A DNA stretch of 44,845 bases, from positions 1-44,845 of the forward strand of contig JAFVZT010000026.1 in assembly GCA_017508045.1 (NCBI GenBank), written 5' to 3'. The translations under genes were made by a program, and so were the position numbers. Within the stretch, counting starts at the first letter, position 1. Each line of letters begins with the position of its first letter. The DNA is from Oscillospiraceae bacterium (GTDB taxonomy: Bacteria > Bacillota > Clostridia > Oscillospirales > Oscillospiraceae). Shown here one piece after another: positions 15,839 through 23,940 of this stretch. The notes below the pieces were generated by a model. That model saw nothing but the letters and a program-made list of their open reading frames with translations. It was not told the origin of the DNA and did no database searches.

Positions 15839-15983
15839 GTGTTGCAAAATAAGCAAATTGTCCGGCAGCACCTGTAGGGGCGGTTATTAATCGCCCGAGG
15901 GCGGTCAATAACCGTCCCTACGTCCGCAAAATGCAGATTTTAGCATAATATTTGGGCGTATTGCAGCATTTTGCAACACGCCC
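15839..15983. repeat. Nested palindromic intergenic element
   Basis: A perfect 12-bp outer inverted repeat (15839-15850 with 15968-15979) encloses a second palindrome with arms at 15874-15888 and 15907-15921 (one mismatch) and an inner short hairpin. The right end also folds as GGGCGT...ACGCCC. The 15720-16016 gap holds no gene; a short CTCAGAATGACA motif at about 15815 resembles the ends of other intergenic repeats of this genome type. Confidence 0.6.
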
Positions 15984-16016
15984 ATCAACGAAGCTCATAT
16001 TTATGTTTATTTATGC

Positions 16017-16043
16017 AAAAACCCGGACAGTTGCCTGTCCGGG
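16017..16043 (-). terminator. Terminator of the sugar ABC operon
   Basis: Minus-strand 9-bp stem CCCGGACAG/CTGTCCGGG with a 4-nt loop, followed by TTTTTGC. Confidence 0.82.
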
Positions 16044-16092
16044 CTTTATAAGTAATATTGTGTCCTTGGGCAGATGTGTTATATTTTAGGTA

Positions 16093-17004
16093 TTAACCCT
16101 TAACAGAACCCATCATAACGCCGCCCTTAAAGTTCTTCTGAAGAATGAAGTATGCAACAACAGGGGGAATTGCCGTAATGACAATCAAAGCGTAGCGCAG
16201 GCCTTCCTTTGCATCATTTGCCATATTTGCATAGGCGCTATCCATACCCGTAGCATCCATACCATTGCTTGCATCTGTCATAATGGGACGCAGAACCACC
16301 TGCAGGGGGTACAGCTCCTTCTCCCGAAGATACAGCATACCGGTAAAGTAATCATTCCAGCTTTCAACCATACCATACAGGCAAAGCACCGCAATGGTAG
16401 ACTTAACCAATGGGAATGCAATGGTAGTCATAGACTGGAAGTGGTTGGCACCGTCAATTCTGGCGGAGTCAAACAGCTCCTCGGGAACGTTGGAGGTGAT
16501 TGCGGTACGCAGCATAAACATATGGGTAACTGCAATAGTAGTGCCAGAGAATATAACTGCCCAAACATTATTGTACAAGCCCAACTGAGACTTCAAAATA
16601 AAGGTGGGGATCATGCCGGCTGCGAAACGGGTGGTAAGATAAAAGTAGAAGGTAACGAAACGTCTGCTCTGGAAATACCGACGGGACAGAGGATAAGCCA
16701 CCAAAAGCGTACAGCTTATCTGGATTATAACGTGTGCGGCGGTATAGAAGACAGAGTTTCTGAAACCGACCCAAACCTGCTTGTACTGAAATACAAACTC
16801 ATAGGACGAGGTGGTAAACTCAACAGGCCACAGCAAAACCTTATTTGTTGTAATTGCATTGGCAGAAGAAAAAGAGGATGCAACGACGTAAATAAGAGGG
16901 TATACTTCAACGATAAAAAACAGCAGCAAGAAAAGGCCTAGACCAACCTGTAGCAGTCTGTCGCCCAGAGGGTCTCTAATTTTATTGCTTTTCACTTTAG
17001 CCAT
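16093..17004 (-). CDS. CUT1 sugar ABC transporter permease (LplC/MalG-type)
   Basis: A 303-residue inner-membrane permease with about six helices. The EAA loop that docks the ATPase, E-E-L-F-D-S-A-R-I-D-G-A-N-H-F, is near residues 183-197, and the G-S-V-K-G C-terminus is typical of the LplC group. It carries carbohydrate, probably an oligosaccharide, with the upstream permease and binding protein. No ATPase is encoded nearby, so a shared MsmX-type ATPase elsewhere is expected. ATG 17004 is chosen because AAGGAGG lies upstream; the longer frame overlaps the preceding gene. Confidence 0.9.
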   Translation of the reverse strand: MAKVKSNKIRDPLGDRLLQVGLGLFLLLFFIVEVYPLIYVVASSFSSANAITTNKVLLWPVEFTTSSYEFVFQYKQVWVGFRNSVFYTAAHVIIQISCTLLVAYPLSRRYFQSRRFVTFYFYLTTRFAAGMIPTFILKSQLGLYNNVWAVIFSGTTIAVTHMFMLRTAITSNVPEELFDSARIDGANHFQSMTTIAFPLVKSTIAVLCLYGMVESWNDYFTGMLYLREKELYPLQVVLRPIMTDASNGMDATGMDSAYANMANDAKEGLRYALIVITAIPPVVAYFILQKNFKGGVMMGSVKG

Positions 17005-17017
17005 AATATCCCCCTCC

Positions 17018-17977
17018 TTAGAACAGCGCCATTTCGCCGTCGGACAGGCGATCAGCAACACCGTTTGCAATTAATGTTAAAATCATGCCAAGAACAGAGT
17101 TCATCAAGCCAACTGCCTGGCCCATGCCCATCTCACCTGTTTTAATACCGTGGGTATAAACATAGGTGGACATCATACCGGCAACGCTGGCATTGGCTGC
17201 GTTCATCATCAGATACGCCTTCTGGTAGCCAACAGAGAACAAGCTGCCGAATTGCATAATCAGCATCAAAGAACACATGGGCAGAATTGTGGGGAAATCC
17301 ACAACCCAAATACGACGGAACCGGCTGGCACCGTCTACCTTGGCGGCTTCATGAACCTCATCGGGGACACCCGACAACGCCGATAAGTACAAAATTGTGT
17401 TCCAACCTAAATTCTGCCAGACATCAGACCATACATACACATGGCGATAGGCCCTCGGATCACTGCGCAGGTCGCCAATATTAAAGCCGAAGGTTTTGTT
17501 CAAGGTAGCAACCAAACCGGTCAACGGGCTGAGAACTGTCGACAGCATGCCGCACAAAACCACAAGGGAGATAAAGTGAGGCACATAGGAAACATTCTGC
17601 ACAATTTTCTTAAAGGTCTTTCCTTTATAGGCATGGATAACCAACGCCAACAAAACCGGCAATGGGAAGAGTGCCAGCTGATATGTGGAGATAGCGAGGG
17701 TATTTAAAATGTAATTTTTTGAACCGTAGAAAGCAAAAAACTCTCTGTAGTTGTCCAAGCCAATCCACGGGCTTCCCCAGATACCCTTACGCGGCTTGTA
17801 ATCCCGGAATGCCAGCTGAATGCCGTACATGGGAATGTAGTTAAAAATTAAAACATAGACAACAGGTATCAAACACATTGCATAGAGCATCCAGTCCCGC
17901 TTGCAGTTAAATGCAAAGCGGCGCCAGCCTTTTTGCGGAACAAGTGTCTGAGGTGCTGCGGCAACACTTTTCGCCAT
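17018..17977 (-). CDS. CUT1 sugar ABC transporter permease (LplB/UgpA-type)
   Basis: A 319-residue permease with an N-terminal cytoplasmic stretch, a first helix at about 30-50 (M-L-Y-A-M-C-L-I-P-V-V-Y-V-L-I-F), F-R-D-Y-K-P-R-K-G-I-W-G-S-P-W after it, and five further helices. The EAA motif is E-V-H-E-A-A-K-V-D-G-A-S-R-F. The conserved P-W-I-G-L-D-N-Y block places it in the LplB subgroup used for complex polysaccharide fragments. ATG 17977 is used (AAAGGA upstream); an in-frame TTG nine nt earlier is too close to that site. Second gene of the transporter operon. Confidence 0.9.
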   Translation of the reverse strand: MAKSVAAAPQTLVPQKGWRRFAFNCKRDWMLYAMCLIPVVYVLIFNYIPMYGIQLAFRDYKPRKGIWGSPWIGLDNYREFFAFYGSKNYILNTLAISTYQLALFPLPVLLALVIHAYKGKTFKKIVQNVSYVPHFISLVVLCGMLSTVLSPLTGLVATLNKTFGFNIGDLRSDPRAYRHVYVWSDVWQNLGWNTILYLSALSGVPDEVHEAAKVDGASRFRRIWVVDFPTILPMCSLMLIMQFGSLFSVGYQKAYLMMNAANASVAGMMSTYVYTHGIKTGEMGMGQAVGLMNSVLGMILTLIANGVADRLSDGEMALF

Positions 17978-18068
17978 TTGCTTCAAATCCTTTCTGTAGG
18001 AAAACCCGACGCAAGCCGGAAGTTTTCTTCCGGCTGCGCCATAAGGTAAATTGAGTTATAATCGCATA

Positions 18069-19718
18069 TTATTTCTGAGTACGAGCGTAAACAGTCTGCA
18101 GATACTTCAGATAATCGTTCAGGCCGATTCTATCCAGCTCATCCAGGTAGGCCTTCCAATCTGCATCGCTGTTGATGTTCTTAGTGCCCTGAATAAACTC
18201 TGCCATAGCCTTGGGCCAACGGTCATCAATGTTTGTAATCGCGATATCGTACTGATCCTGCTCTTCCCTGGTGCCCTGCAGGATAGGAAGAATGGTTTCA
18301 GGATTGTTTGCCTCAGCAGATGCATTGAAATCTTCAATCATCTTCTTAAACATGTCGAACTTCTTAACAACATAGTCATGGGTGTTTTCGTCCACCTGTG
18401 CAGATTCGCCTTCCGCCATGTAGTTAAAGCCGCCGCCGACCGCCCAACGGTTGAAGCCGGGCTGGCCCCAGGTTTCCTGAAGCAGCTTGTACTTTGCTTC
18501 AAAGCCGTAGGGAGACTTTGCGCCCTCATCTGCATCGACCCAGTCAACGCCCTTCTCACCGTAGCGGTGACGCAGGGAGCCTTCCTCAGAGAACATGGTC
18601 ATCAGGATTTCAAACGCCTTATCCCGCTTGCCAGGCTTGCAGTCCTCGGTGATAAATTTGCTCATCATAACAGTAGGCTGGTGCATAATAGCATTACCCC
18701 AAGTGGGCAGGTGCTCGTATTCGAAAATAACATCGTCTACGCTATCAATATTGAACAGGGTCAGGTGACCAAATACAATACCAACCTTTGACACGCCGTC
18801 AGCGGGGTTTGCCAGAAGGTTAACGTCAGCGACCTGGACAGAATAGGGATCGGTCAGCAGGCCATCCTGAATCAGCTTACGGACGAACTTAAGGCCCTCA
18901 CGGTAGCCGTCCTGAGTAAAGGCAAACTCAACCTTGCCATCGTTCAGCTGGATGGGATTCTTGTTGTTAAAATAAGTATAGAAGTTAATAATCCAGTCTG
19001 TAACGCGGTAGCCCAGATAGTGGTGATTGTTGGTGCCCAGCATGGGGTACTCGCAGCCGGCAGCCTTAAAGGCTTTCAGAACATCATACAGCTCCTGGGG
19101 GTTTTCGGGAGCATCCTTGCCTACCTTGTCCAGCCAAGTGGTGCTGATCCAAGGCATGGAAGCAACATAGTCAATAACAGTGGTCTCAAAAGCGGGGATA
19201 GCGTAAACGCTCTTGCCGTCAGCTTCAAACATGGTGCTCAAAACCAGCTGGCGGTCAACCTCAGACAGCTGCTCGCTTTCCACCCGATCCCAGAAGATCT
19301 TGGATTTGCCTGTCTTATCGGCAAAGTATTCGCCCAGATTTACAAAGTACTCATCCGCACCATAAGTGGTGACCAGGTTGCGGTTCATACCGGTATCGAG
19401 CAAAATAATATCGGGCAGCTTTGCACCGGCAGCAACAGAGGTGGTAATCTGTGTAACTGCATCGTTGGCATTGGCAAACTCAACGAAAGAAATCTCTACT
19501 CCGCAGGTTTCCTCAATCCATTTGGTGTATGCGTTTTCTTCGCTGTCGTAGCCCAAAACCCAGGCTTTGGAAGTTACACCAACGGAAATTTTCAGTCTTC
19601 CGTCCTCGGTATAATCATCTGCGGTAAGCTCGCGGGTTTCCTTTCCGCCGCCACCGGTGCAGGCACACAGGCCCAGAACGGTAATCAGCGCAAGAAACAG
19701 TGCTAAGAACTTTTTCAT
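18069..19718 (-). CDS. Sugar ABC transporter substrate-binding lipoprotein (LplA-like)
   Basis: A 549-residue extracellular binding protein. The lipoprotein signal is M-K-K-F-L-A-L-F-L-A-L-I-T with the lipobox L-C-A-C at residues 17-20, so the mature protein is anchored through Cys20. A Gly-rich linker and the large two-lobed fold follow (V-G-V-T-S-K-A-W near 47 opens the first lobe). Large size (over 500 residues) is characteristic of the LplA group that binds polysaccharide-derived oligomers. It is the first gene of the operon, with AAGGAGG before its ATG, and the two permeases follow. Confidence 0.9.
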   Translation of the reverse strand: MKKFLALFLALITVLGLCACTGGGGKETRELTADDYTEDGRLKISVGVTSKAWVLGYDSEENAYTKWIEETCGVEISFVEFANANDAVTQITTSVAAGAKLPDIILLDTGMNRNLVTTYGADEYFVNLGEYFADKTGKSKIFWDRVESEQLSEVDRQLVLSTMFEADGKSVYAIPAFETTVIDYVASMPWISTTWLDKVGKDAPENPQELYDVLKAFKAAGCEYPMLGTNNHHYLGYRVTDWIINFYTYFNNKNPIQLNDGKVEFAFTQDGYREGLKFVRKLIQDGLLTDPYSVQVADVNLLANPADGVSKVGIVFGHLTLFNIDSVDDVIFEYEHLPTWGNAIMHQPTVMMSKFITEDCKPGKRDKAFEILMTMFSEEGSLRHRYGEKGVDWVDADEGAKSPYGFEAKYKLLQETWGQPGFNRWAVGGGFNYMAEGESAQVDENTHDYVVKKFDMFKKMIEDFNASAEANNPETILPILQGTREEQDQYDIAITNIDDRWPKAMAEFIQGTKNINSDADWKAYLDELDRIGLNDYLKYLQTVYARTQK

Positions 19719-19834
19719 TGTTGTTCCTCCTTAATGATGTTATGCTTCAAGATTTTGATCTTTTACACATAAAGTACAACCAGAGCTGAGGGGGCATCCC
19801 TTGGGGCGCTCCAGTAGCCCTTTTGCTTGTAATA

Positions 19835-19863
19835 AGTTTATCACTTTTCAGGCGAAATCGCAA
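19835..19863 (-). promoter_or_regulatory. Possible promoter of the sugar ABC operon
   Basis: Minus-strand TTGCGA (19858-19863), 17-bp spacer, TAAACT (19835-19840). A weak match; no catabolite or regulator box is evident in 19719-19834. Confidence 0.35.
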
Positions 19864-19977
19864 TATATCATTTTGTACAAAAACCAATGCCAAAAATTGA
19901 CACATTGCACAAAATGCACCTGTTGTCCACAGGCAACAGGCAAAATGCTCTTTGATGAATTATATGCGTTTTCCCGC

Positions 19978-20006
19978 TTGACGCATTCTGAAAAATGTGC
20001 TAGTAT
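19978..20006 (+). promoter_or_regulatory. tRNA-Leu promoter
   Basis: TTGACG (19978-19983), 17-bp spacer, TAGTAT (20001-20006), ending nine bp before the tRNA. Confidence 0.78.
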
Positions 20007-20015
20007 ATCTTACAT

Positions 20016-20102
20016 GCCGGCATGGTGGAATAGGTAGACACAAGGGACTTAAAATCCCTCGCCGTAAAACGCGTACCGGTTCGATTCCGGTTGCCGGCAC
20101 CA
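20016..20102 (+). tRNA. tRNA-Leu (TAA)
   Basis: An 87-nt class II tRNA. Acceptor arms GCCGGCA (20016-20022) and TGCCGGC (20092-20098) pair perfectly, the anticodon loop CTTAAAA gives TAA, a long variable arm follows, the T-loop is GTTCGATTC, and ACCA is encoded. A terminator begins directly after it. Confidence 0.96.
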
Positions 20103-20103
20103 A

Positions 20104-20136
20104 AAAACTCCCGTTTCGAAGAACGGGAGTTTTTTA
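20104..20136 (+). terminator. Terminator after tRNA-Leu
   Basis: 10-bp stem AACTCCCGTT/AACGGGAGTT with a 6-nt loop followed by TTTTTTATT. Confidence 0.9.
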
Positions 20137-20304
20137 TTCAAGCCGACGGACTTGGTATATCCTCAACGATAGCGCTGCTTTTTTGTATCTCATCACTCCG
20201 TCAGAACTGTATATCATCGCGTCTTAGGGTGTGTATCTAAAAGCATCGGCTTGACGATATACAAAAAGTTTTGTTTTTATTATATGCAACGTAAAGCCGT
20301 TGTT

Positions 20305-20568
20305 TCATCTCAGTAGATTGCGGTATCCCTCTCCGTACTGGACGCAGCGGGAAACCCGGCTTAAGGTCGCCGAGGAAATATCCGACAGCTCCATAACCTG
20401 GGCATAGGTCTTTCCCTCCATCAGCAGCCGGGCGGCATAGCAGCGCTCTGCCATATTCTCCAGCTCCTTGGCAGTACACATATCCGCAAACAGCGCCCGG
20501 ATTGCCTTGGGGTCGTCCACTTGGGCAATCATCTCAATCAGGGCATCCACCCGTTGCTTTTTATCCAT
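20305..20568 (-). CDS. YerC/YecD-family TrpR-like DNA-binding protein
   Basis: An 87-residue small regulator of the YerC/YecD family, related in fold to the Trp repressor. It contains a leading acidic helix, L-F-A-D-M-C-T-A-K-E-L-E-N-M-A-E-R near residues 26-42, and the helix-turn-helix K-T-Y-A-Q-V-M-E-L-S-D-I-S-S-A-T-L-S-R-V near 53-72. Its physiological role and effector are not established. It sits ten bp after the ATP-binding gene on the same strand, so it is probably the last gene of the amino-acid ABC transporter operon. The 200-bp gap before it on the left holds no gene. Confidence 0.88.
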   Translation of the reverse strand: MDKKQRVDALIEMIAQVDDPKAIRALFADMCTAKELENMAERCYAARLLMEGKTYAQVMELSDISSATLSRVSRCVQYGEGYRNLLR

Positions 20569-20577
20569 AGCTGCCTC

Positions 20578-21321
20578 CTAGAATTCCTGCACGCCCCGAA
20601 GGAACGCACGGGTTTTTTCGCTTTGGGGATTGTCAAAGACCTGCTGCGCCGTACCCATTTCTTCAATGACGCCATCTGCCATGTAGATTACCACGTCGGC
20701 AACATTTCTGGCAAATTCCATTTCGTGGGTCACCACAATCATGGTATTACCGCCGTTTTTCAAATTCCTGATAACGCGAAGCACCTCGCCCGTCAGCTCC
20801 GGATCCAGCGCGGAGGTGGGCTCGTCAAAGCACAAAATCTCCGGCTGCAGCGCCAGTGCCCGGGCAATGGCCACCCGCTGCTGCTGACCGCCGGAAAGCT
20901 GATAGGGGTAATTCCCCATTTTTTCCTCCAAACCCACCTGGGTCAGCAAAGCCTTCCCCTGCTCCTGCAGAGCCTGGGGGGTATCCTTTTTCAAAAGTGT
21001 GGGTGCCAAAACCACATTCTCCAGCGCCGTATACTGGGGAAAGAGGTTAAAATTCTGGAACACCAAGCCGAAATGCAGGCGGTTTTCCCGTATCTGCTCC
21101 TCGGAGCAGTTGTCGTACTGCAACGGTTTTCCCGACAGCAAAATCTCACCGCTGTCGGGCGTTTCCAAAAAGTTCAGACAACGCAGCAAGGTTGTTTTTC
21201 CGCTTCCGGATGAGCCGATGATTGCCAAAACCTGTCCCTTTTCCAGAGAGAAGTCCACGCCCTTAAGCACCTCGGTTTTTCCGAAGCTTTTTTTAATATT
21301 TTTAACTTCCAATATGGCCAT
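20578..21321 (-). CDS. Polar amino-acid ABC transporter ATP-binding protein
   Basis: A 247-residue ATPase of the GlnQ/HisP class. Walker A is G-S-S-G-S-G-K-T-T (residues 36-44), the Q-loop is V-F-Q-N-F-N-L-F-P-Q, the signature is L-S-G-G-Q-Q-Q-R, Walker B is I-L-C-F-D-E-P-T-S-A-L-D-P, and the switch His is in V-V-T-H-E-M. It powers the permease encoded immediately upstream (stop and start 3 bp apart). Substrate is a polar amino acid; which one is not visible. Confidence 0.93.
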   Translation of the reverse strand: MAILEVKNIKKSFGKTEVLKGVDFSLEKGQVLAIIGSSGSGKTTLLRCLNFLETPDSGEILLSGKPLQYDNCSEEQIRENRLHFGLVFQNFNLFPQYTALENVVLAPTLLKKDTPQALQEQGKALLTQVGLEEKMGNYPYQLSGGQQQRVAIARALALQPEILCFDEPTSALDPELTGEVLRVIRNLKNGGNTMIVVTHEMEFARNVADVVIYMADGVIEEMGTAQQVFDNPQSEKTRAFLRGVQEF

Positions 21322-21324
21322 AGC

Positions 21325-22020
21325 TTAACTCCTGAAATAGCTGAGCCTTTTTTCCAGTCTGCCCAGTAAAATGGTTAAAATACCCACAAACATTAAGTAA
21401 AACACGCCTGTGTAGAATAAGGGCCAAACCAAAGCCTTGGTTGCAGCCAGTTCGTTGGCCTGTTTGATAATCTCGCAAACCACAATACAGTTGGCAAGGG
21501 CGGTGTCCTTAATTAAGGTAATAATCTCGTTGGACATAGGCGGCACAATCCGCTGAATTACCTGCTTTAAAATGATTTTGCGGAAAATCTGGGGCTTAGT
21601 CAAGCCCAGAACATAGCCGGCCTCATACTGACCCCTGGAGATACTCTCGATACCGCCTCTGTAGATTTCGGAAAAGTAACAGGCGTAGTTAATGGTAAAG
21701 GCAATCAGCACCGCTGTAATACGTCCCGCATCCGCCACGCCGTAATTGATGAAAAAATAGCGGTCCACCTGACTGAACAGGGGCACTTTGAACACCAGAC
21801 CCGGCACATAATAAATAATGAATATCTGAAGCATCAGCGGCACGCCGCGGACAATCCAGACAACCACCTTGGATATGGCCTTTACAACTTTTATCCGGCT
21901 CATGGAGCAAAAGGCAATGGGCAGGCCCAGAGGCGCACCGCAAAGCAGTGTCACCCCGAATATCAACAAAGATATTAAAAAGCCGTCCCAAAGGAAGGCG
22001 GTTACTTCTAAAAATGACAT
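21325..22020 (-). CDS. Polar amino-acid ABC transporter permease (HisM/GlnP-type)
   Basis: A 231-residue permease with five helices. The inner-membrane EAA motif is I-S-R-G-Q-Y-E-A-G-Y-V-L-G-L-T near residues 138-152, and V-R-G-V-P-L-M-L-Q precedes it, as usual for the family. ATG 22020 has AAGGAG seven nt upstream. The binding-protein gene lies upstream, separated by a repeat element of about 174 bp, so expression of this gene may depend on readthrough or on a site within that repeat. Confidence 0.92.
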   Translation of the reverse strand: MSFLEVTAFLWDGFLISLLIFGVTLLCGAPLGLPIAFCSMSRIKVVKAISKVVVWIVRGVPLMLQIFIIYYVPGLVFKVPLFSQVDRYFFINYGVADAGRITAVLIAFTINYACYFSEIYRGGIESISRGQYEAGYVLGLTKPQIFRKIILKQVIQRIVPPMSNEIITLIKDTALANCIVVCEIIKQANELAATKALVWPLFYTGVFYLMFVGILTILLGRLEKRLSYFRS

Positions 22021-22060
22021 GGACAATCTCCTTGGGGAAAATGTTTATAAATGCCGCAGC

Positions 22061-22234
22061 CTCCCCCTGTCGGGGGCAATGTCATTAAGTTAAGAAAGCT
22101 CGTCATTCCGACCAAGCGCAGCGCGTGGAGGAATCCTCGCAGCAGCCAGATACTTAGCACATAGGTTGGTGCGAAGATCCCTCGACTACGCTCGGGATGA
22201 CATACTAACTTAGTGGCATTACCCGGTGGGGGGG
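22061..22234. repeat. MITE-like element inside the amino-acid ABC operon
   Basis: A 174-bp segment with an imperfect ~30-bp terminal inverted repeat: CCCCCTGTCGGGGG then AATGTCATTAAGTTA on the left (to 22092), and TAACTTAGTGGCATT then a G-rich run on the right (22206-22234). A second internal inverted pair is GTCATTCCGA (22102-22111) with TCGGGATGAC (22192-22201). There is no coding frame. GTCATTCC...GGATGAC ends are common in repeats of gut Firmicutes. Confidence 0.68.
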
Positions 22235-22250
22235 TTGGTCTTTTCGTTTT

Positions 22251-23045
22251 TTACTTCTTCTGGTCGGAGAAATCGGTAATGGCGGTGGTGGCAACGCCAT
22301 ACTTTTCTGCCAGCTTCATAATCGTGCCGTCAGCAGCCAGAGCCTCCAGCTGTGCGTTTACCTTGGCGGTCAGCTCACTGCCCTTCATAAAGCCAATGGC
22401 GTAGTACTCTACATCGCTGGACAGAGCGTCCACAATCTGCAGGTCGGCGTAATCTCCCTTTCCAACATAGCTCTTTGCCAGCTGGGCATCCACCACAGCA
22501 AAATCAGCGCTCTTGGCATTGACTTCGAAGATGCACTTGGTCTGAACATCAAAGCCCTTGATGTTTGCGCCGGCAAAGCTCTTGCCGTAGGTTTCGCCTG
22601 CAGAGCCGGCTTCCACTGCGCCCTGCTTGCCGGACAGATCTGCTGCAGAGGAAATTCCGGAGTCCTTTCTTACTACGATAACCTGACGGTTCTCCATGTA
22701 ATTATAGGAGAAGTCCACCTTCTCGGAACGCTGGATGCCGTCATCATCATCCGCACAGTTGCAGGTAAAGCCGTTCCATATACAATCAATAGTGCCGGCA
22801 TTTAAATCGGTGTACTTTTGCTTCCAGTCAATTTCCTGGAACAAAACCTTGTAGCCCAGCTTACCAAATACGGCCTCTGCCAGCTCGGTATCAAAGCCTA
22901 TCAGCTTGCCGTTATCATCCTTGTAGTTCATAGGCGCGTAAATGGTGTAGCCTACAACAACGGTCTTTTGTTCCTTGGGGGCGCAGCCTGCAAAGCAAGC
23001 AATTAGCAGCATCAGTGCCAAAATCAGTGCAAACGTCTTTTTCAT
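22251..23045 (-). CDS. Polar amino-acid ABC transporter substrate-binding lipoprotein
   Basis: A 264-residue periplasmic-type solute-binding protein. The signal M-K-K-T-F-A-L-I-L-A-L-M-L ends in the lipobox F-A-G-C (Cys21). The first lobe opens with V-G-Y-T-I-Y-A-P-M-N-Y and G-F-D-T-E-L-A-E-A-V, the substrate-clasp segment typical of glutamine/histidine binding proteins; I-D-W-K-Q-K-Y-T-D-L-N-A-G-T-I-D-C-I-W-N-G-F follows. It is the first gene of the transporter operon, with its own promoter. Confidence 0.92.
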   Translation of the reverse strand: MKKTFALILALMLLIACFAGCAPKEQKTVVVGYTIYAPMNYKDDNGKLIGFDTELAEAVFGKLGYKVLFQEIDWKQKYTDLNAGTIDCIWNGFTCNCADDDDGIQRSEKVDFSYNYMENRQVIVVRKDSGISSAADLSGKQGAVEAGSAGETYGKSFAGANIKGFDVQTKCIFEVNAKSADFAVVDAQLAKSYVGKGDYADLQIVDALSSDVEYYAIGFMKGSELTAKVNAQLEALAADGTIMKLAEKYGVATTAITDFSDQKK

Positions 23046-23082
23046 AATTCATTTCCCTTTCCTTTTTTAATTGGATGGGGGT

Positions 23083-23111
23083 ATTATACTTTATCTCGCT
23101 AAAGTTGTAAA
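23083..23111 (-). promoter_or_regulatory. Promoter of the amino-acid ABC operon
   Basis: Minus-strand TTTACA (23106-23111), 17-bp spacer, TATAAT (23083-23088). Confidence 0.7.
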
Positions 23112-23221
23112 GTGCTTTTTTCATTTTTTATATAATTTCTGATGGTTTTGGGATTTATAACATTTTTTATCACATTTGTCTCATAAATTAACAAATTTTT
23201 TCACATTGTAGCAGATGGCTG

Positions 23222-23250
23222 TTGATTTTTTCTTCCGGATGCGTTATCAT
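23222..23250 (+). promoter_or_regulatory. metV-metF promoter
   Basis: TTGATT (23222-23227), 17-bp spacer, TATCAT (23245-23250), 43 bp before the metV ATG. This also argues against a start at 23215. Confidence 0.6.
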
Positions 23251-23292
23251 ATTCCGTGGAAAAAGATTTATCTGCAAAAGGAGAAGACGTTC

Positions 23293-23940
23293 ATGATTAT
23301 TACCCAGAAAAAACCCATTGATGAAGTCATGGCTATGGTTGGCGATGCCAAGCGCATCGGCATTGTGGGCTGCAGCAGCTGCGCAACCGCCTGTGCCACC
23401 GGCGGTCAGAAGGAAGTCGCTGAGCTGGCGGCGTACTTAGAGTCCCAGGGCAAAACCGTGGTTGTTACCGCTGTAGCCGAATACTGCTGCATGAACTTAG
23501 GTGTCAGAGGCACTTTGAAGCCCTTCCAGGATAAGCAGCTGGACTGCGTTATCGGTATGTCCTGCGGCGACGGTGTGCAGGTTGTTGCCAACAATATCAA
23601 CGTACCTGTTTACCCCTCTAATAACACCATGTTCCTTGGCGAGGCCAAGAAGCTGGGTCTTTTTGAGGAAGCCTGCCACCTGTGCGGCAACTGCGTGCTG
23701 GGCACCACCGGCGGCATCTGCCCCATTTCCCGCTGTGCCAAGAGCCTGGTCAACGGCCCCTGCGGCGGTGCCAAGAACGGCAAATGCGAGGTCAATCCGG
23801 AAAACGACTGCGCGTGGATTTTGATTTACAACCGTCTGAAGGACACCAATCAGCTGGAGAAGCTTTCTGTCCGTCGGGAGGATAAGGGCTACGCTGATGT
23901 AAGCTATCCCAGAACCATTAACATTAGGGGGAAGAAATAA
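23293..23940 (+). CDS. metV: Methylenetetrahydrofolate reductase partner subunit MetV
   Basis: A 215-residue zinc/iron-sulfur-type protein (MTHFR C-terminal domain family). It is Cys-rich: G-C-S-S-C-A-T-A-C near residues 26-34, E-Y-C-C-M-N near 64, and the C-terminal cluster C-H-L-C-G-N-C-V-L...C-P-I-S-R-C-A-K-S-L-V-N-G-P-C-G-G. In acetogens such as Moorella, MetV pairs with MetF to reduce methylene-THF to methyl-THF, carrying electrons to it. ATG 23293 is used, with AAAGGAG upstream; the ATG at 23215 lies before the promoter. Its TAA overlaps the metF ATG by one base, so translation is coupled. Confidence 0.9.
   Translation: MIITQKKPIDEVMAMVGDAKRIGIVGCSSCATACATGGQKEVAELAAYLESQGKTVVVTAVAEYCCMNLGVRGTLKPFQDKQLDCVIGMSCGDGVQVVANNINVPVYPSNNTMFLGEAKKLGLFEEACHLCGNCVLGTTGGICPISRCAKSLVNGPCGGAKNGKCEVNPENDCAWILIYNRLKDTNQLEKLSVRREDKGYADVSYPRTINIRGKK

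Noticed and set aside
19801-20227. Two open frames overlapping the tRNA-Leu region
   Set aside because: They run through the tRNA and its promoter; no ribosome site.
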